A stretch of DNA of 14,601 nt from an uncultured Candidatus Melainabacteria bacterium (GTDB taxonomy: Bacteria > Cyanobacteriota > Vampirovibrionia > Gastranaerophilales > Gastranaerophilaceae), in the NCBI GenBank assembly GCA_934699705.1, contig CAKUXD010000037.1, positions 1-14,601 of the forward strand. The letters are read 5' to 3'. This document shows positions 13,639-14,601 of the stretch, in pieces (position 1 is the first letter of the stretch; each line of letters opens with the position of its first letter). The notes under the pieces were generated by a model, which saw only the letters and a program-made list of their open reading frames with translations, had not been told where the DNA came from and did not search any database. The position numbers were made by a program, and so were the translations under genes.

Positions 13639-14601
13639 ATGGGTGATGAAGATAAGCAATTTGATGCGACCCCCCGAAAACTTGAACAAGCAAGAAAAGA
13701 AGGACAAGTCGTAAAATCTAAAGATTTTTCAACCGCAATATCATTGTTGGTGCTTTTTACTGCAATAAATGGTTTAGCACCTTTTATTTGGCATCAAATT
13801 ACGCAGTTGTACATTTTACTTTATGAACAAATTCCGAATGCGCATTTGGATACAGTAGGATTGCCATATATTCTTACTATGACTTTAATCCCGACTATTT
13901 TATTAATCGGTCCGATTTTGTTTTTAGCATGGTTAATTGCGATACTTGCAGATTTTATTCAGGTTGGGCCGTTGGTTGCGACAGCGCCTTTAATTCCAAA
14001 GTTAGATAAGTTAAATCCGACAAAGTATTTTAAAAATATTATGTCTATAAAAACTCTATTTGAATTGTGTAAAAATATTTTAAAAGTAACTATTTTAGGG
14101 TTTATAGGCTGGTCTGTATATTCTGCACATCTGAAGGATATTTTAAGACTTGCCTCAATTGATAATAACTTTGCGGTTATGATGGAATTTGGTAAATTAA
14201 TCGTAGAATTTATTTTTAAAGCGTGTTTAGCCTTCTTAGTTATTTCTGCGGCTGATTATGGTATGACTAAGTGGAAATTTTTAAAAGACCAGAAAATGTC
14301 ATTTAAAGAAATTAAAGATGAGTATAAAAACACAGAAGGCGACCCGAATGTTAAGGCAGCACTCCGTCAAAGACGTATGCAAATGTTACAAAAAGGTATG
14401 ATGGACGCAGTTCCAGAGTCAGATTTTGTTGTAAGAAATCCAATTCACGTTGCTTGTGCTTTAAAATATGATCAGGCAGAAATGGAATGTCCAGTTTTAA
14501 CTGCAAAAGGTACTGAAATGATTGCAAGGAAAATTATTCAAATCGCAGAAGAACATAATATTCCTGTAATTGATAACCCTCCAGTTGCTCGTGCCTTGTA
14601 T
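13639..14601 (+). CDS. flhB: FlhB/YscU-type export switch protein, 3' end beyond window
   Basis: An inner-membrane gate protein of flagellar or virulence type III export that switches substrate class after self-cleavage. The frame is open for 321 residues to the window end. The N terminus has the family pattern ATPRKLEQARKEGQVVKSKD (10-29). Four membrane segments lie at about 31-50, 78-103, 143-163 and 190-208, with PLIPKLDKLNPTKYFKNI (117-134) between the second and third. DEYKNTEGDPNVKAALRQRR (227-246) is the linker. The cleavage motif, NPTH in most relatives, reads NPIH here (267-270). KYDQAEMECPVLTAKG and PPVARALY (314-321) match the cleaved domain, which is nearly complete. The wording of this domain is closer to flagellar FlhB than to YscU, but that choice is tentative without fliR or flhA in view. 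The ATG at 13639 has only a weak AGGG nine bases upstream. Confidence 0.85.
   Translation, partial: MGDEDKQFDATPRKLEQARKEGQVVKSKDFSTAISLLVLFTAINGLAPFIWHQITQLYILLYEQIPNAHLDTVGLPYILTMTLIPTILLIGPILFLAWLIAILADFIQVGPLVATAPLIPKLDKLNPTKYFKNIMSIKTLFELCKNILKVTILGFIGWSVYSAHLKDILRLASIDNNFAVMMEFGKLIVEFIFKACLAFLVISAADYGMTKWKFLKDQKMSFKEIKDEYKNTEGDPNVKAALRQRRMQMLQKGMMDAVPESDFVVRNPIHVACALKYDQAEMECPVLTAKGTEMIARKIIQIAEEHNIPVIDNPPVARALY

Noticed and set aside
1..14601. CRISPR array, tRNA, insertion sequence, integrase or toxin-antitoxin pair
   Set aside because: No regularly spaced direct repeats, no cloverleaf sequence, no transposase or recombinase motifs and no terminal inverted repeats were seen on reading both strands.

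Overview
The window is AT-rich, densely coded bacterial DNA with no intergenic gap above about 130 bases. I read it as a low-GC Gram-negative-type genome, most plausibly from the Melainabacteria/Vampirovibrionia (Gastranaerophilales) relatives of cyanobacteria. The grounds are the overall composition, Sec signal peptides on TolC-like periplasmic or outer-membrane proteins, an FlhB/YscU export gene, and a GyrA whose C-terminal box reads QNRATRG, a variant I associate with the cyanobacterial lineage. That assignment is an inference. Stops are TAA, TAG and TGA, so the standard bacterial code fits.

Layout. A 588-residue cytoplasmic TPR protein (minus) diverges from gyrA (plus), which ends in a clear hairpin terminator at 4483-4515. 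A three-gene plus-strand operon follows: a 79-residue standalone MshEN-type domain, an AI-2E-family membrane protein and a radical SAM protein. The first gap is 10 nt and the second junction is a TAATG overlap. A minus-strand operon then converges on it and overlaps the radical SAM gene by 29 bases. In transcription order it is two paralogous secreted TolC-like helical-hairpin proteins (joined by TAATG) and a YcxB-like two-TM membrane protein. A second TPR gene (plus) diverges from that operon and meets a GH13-like glycosidase gene (minus) stop codon to stop codon. Divergent from the glycosidase is deoC (plus), closed by a strong terminator. The window ends inside an flhB/yscU-type export-gate gene.

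How the genes work together. gyrA and deoC are housekeeping genes (DNA supercoiling, deoxynucleoside salvage). The GH13-like enzyme and DeoC share an intergenic region holding an imperfect palindrome and may both belong to carbohydrate use. The operon starting with the MshEN-like domain looks like a small c-di-GMP-type sensor placed next to a membrane exporter, although its two nucleotide-contacting arginines are replaced. The paralogous hairpin pair plus YcxB protein looks like an undescribed envelope module.

Promoter pattern. Three genes (start codons at 1851, 4567 and 9561) have a -10 hexamer ending exactly six bases before ATG, no Shine-Dalgarno sequence and an in-frame stop just upstream, which points to leaderless mRNAs. 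gyrA, the glycosidase, deoC and the second TPR gene have normal leaders with ribosome binding sites. No tRNA, rRNA, CRISPR array, insertion sequence or phage gene was seen.
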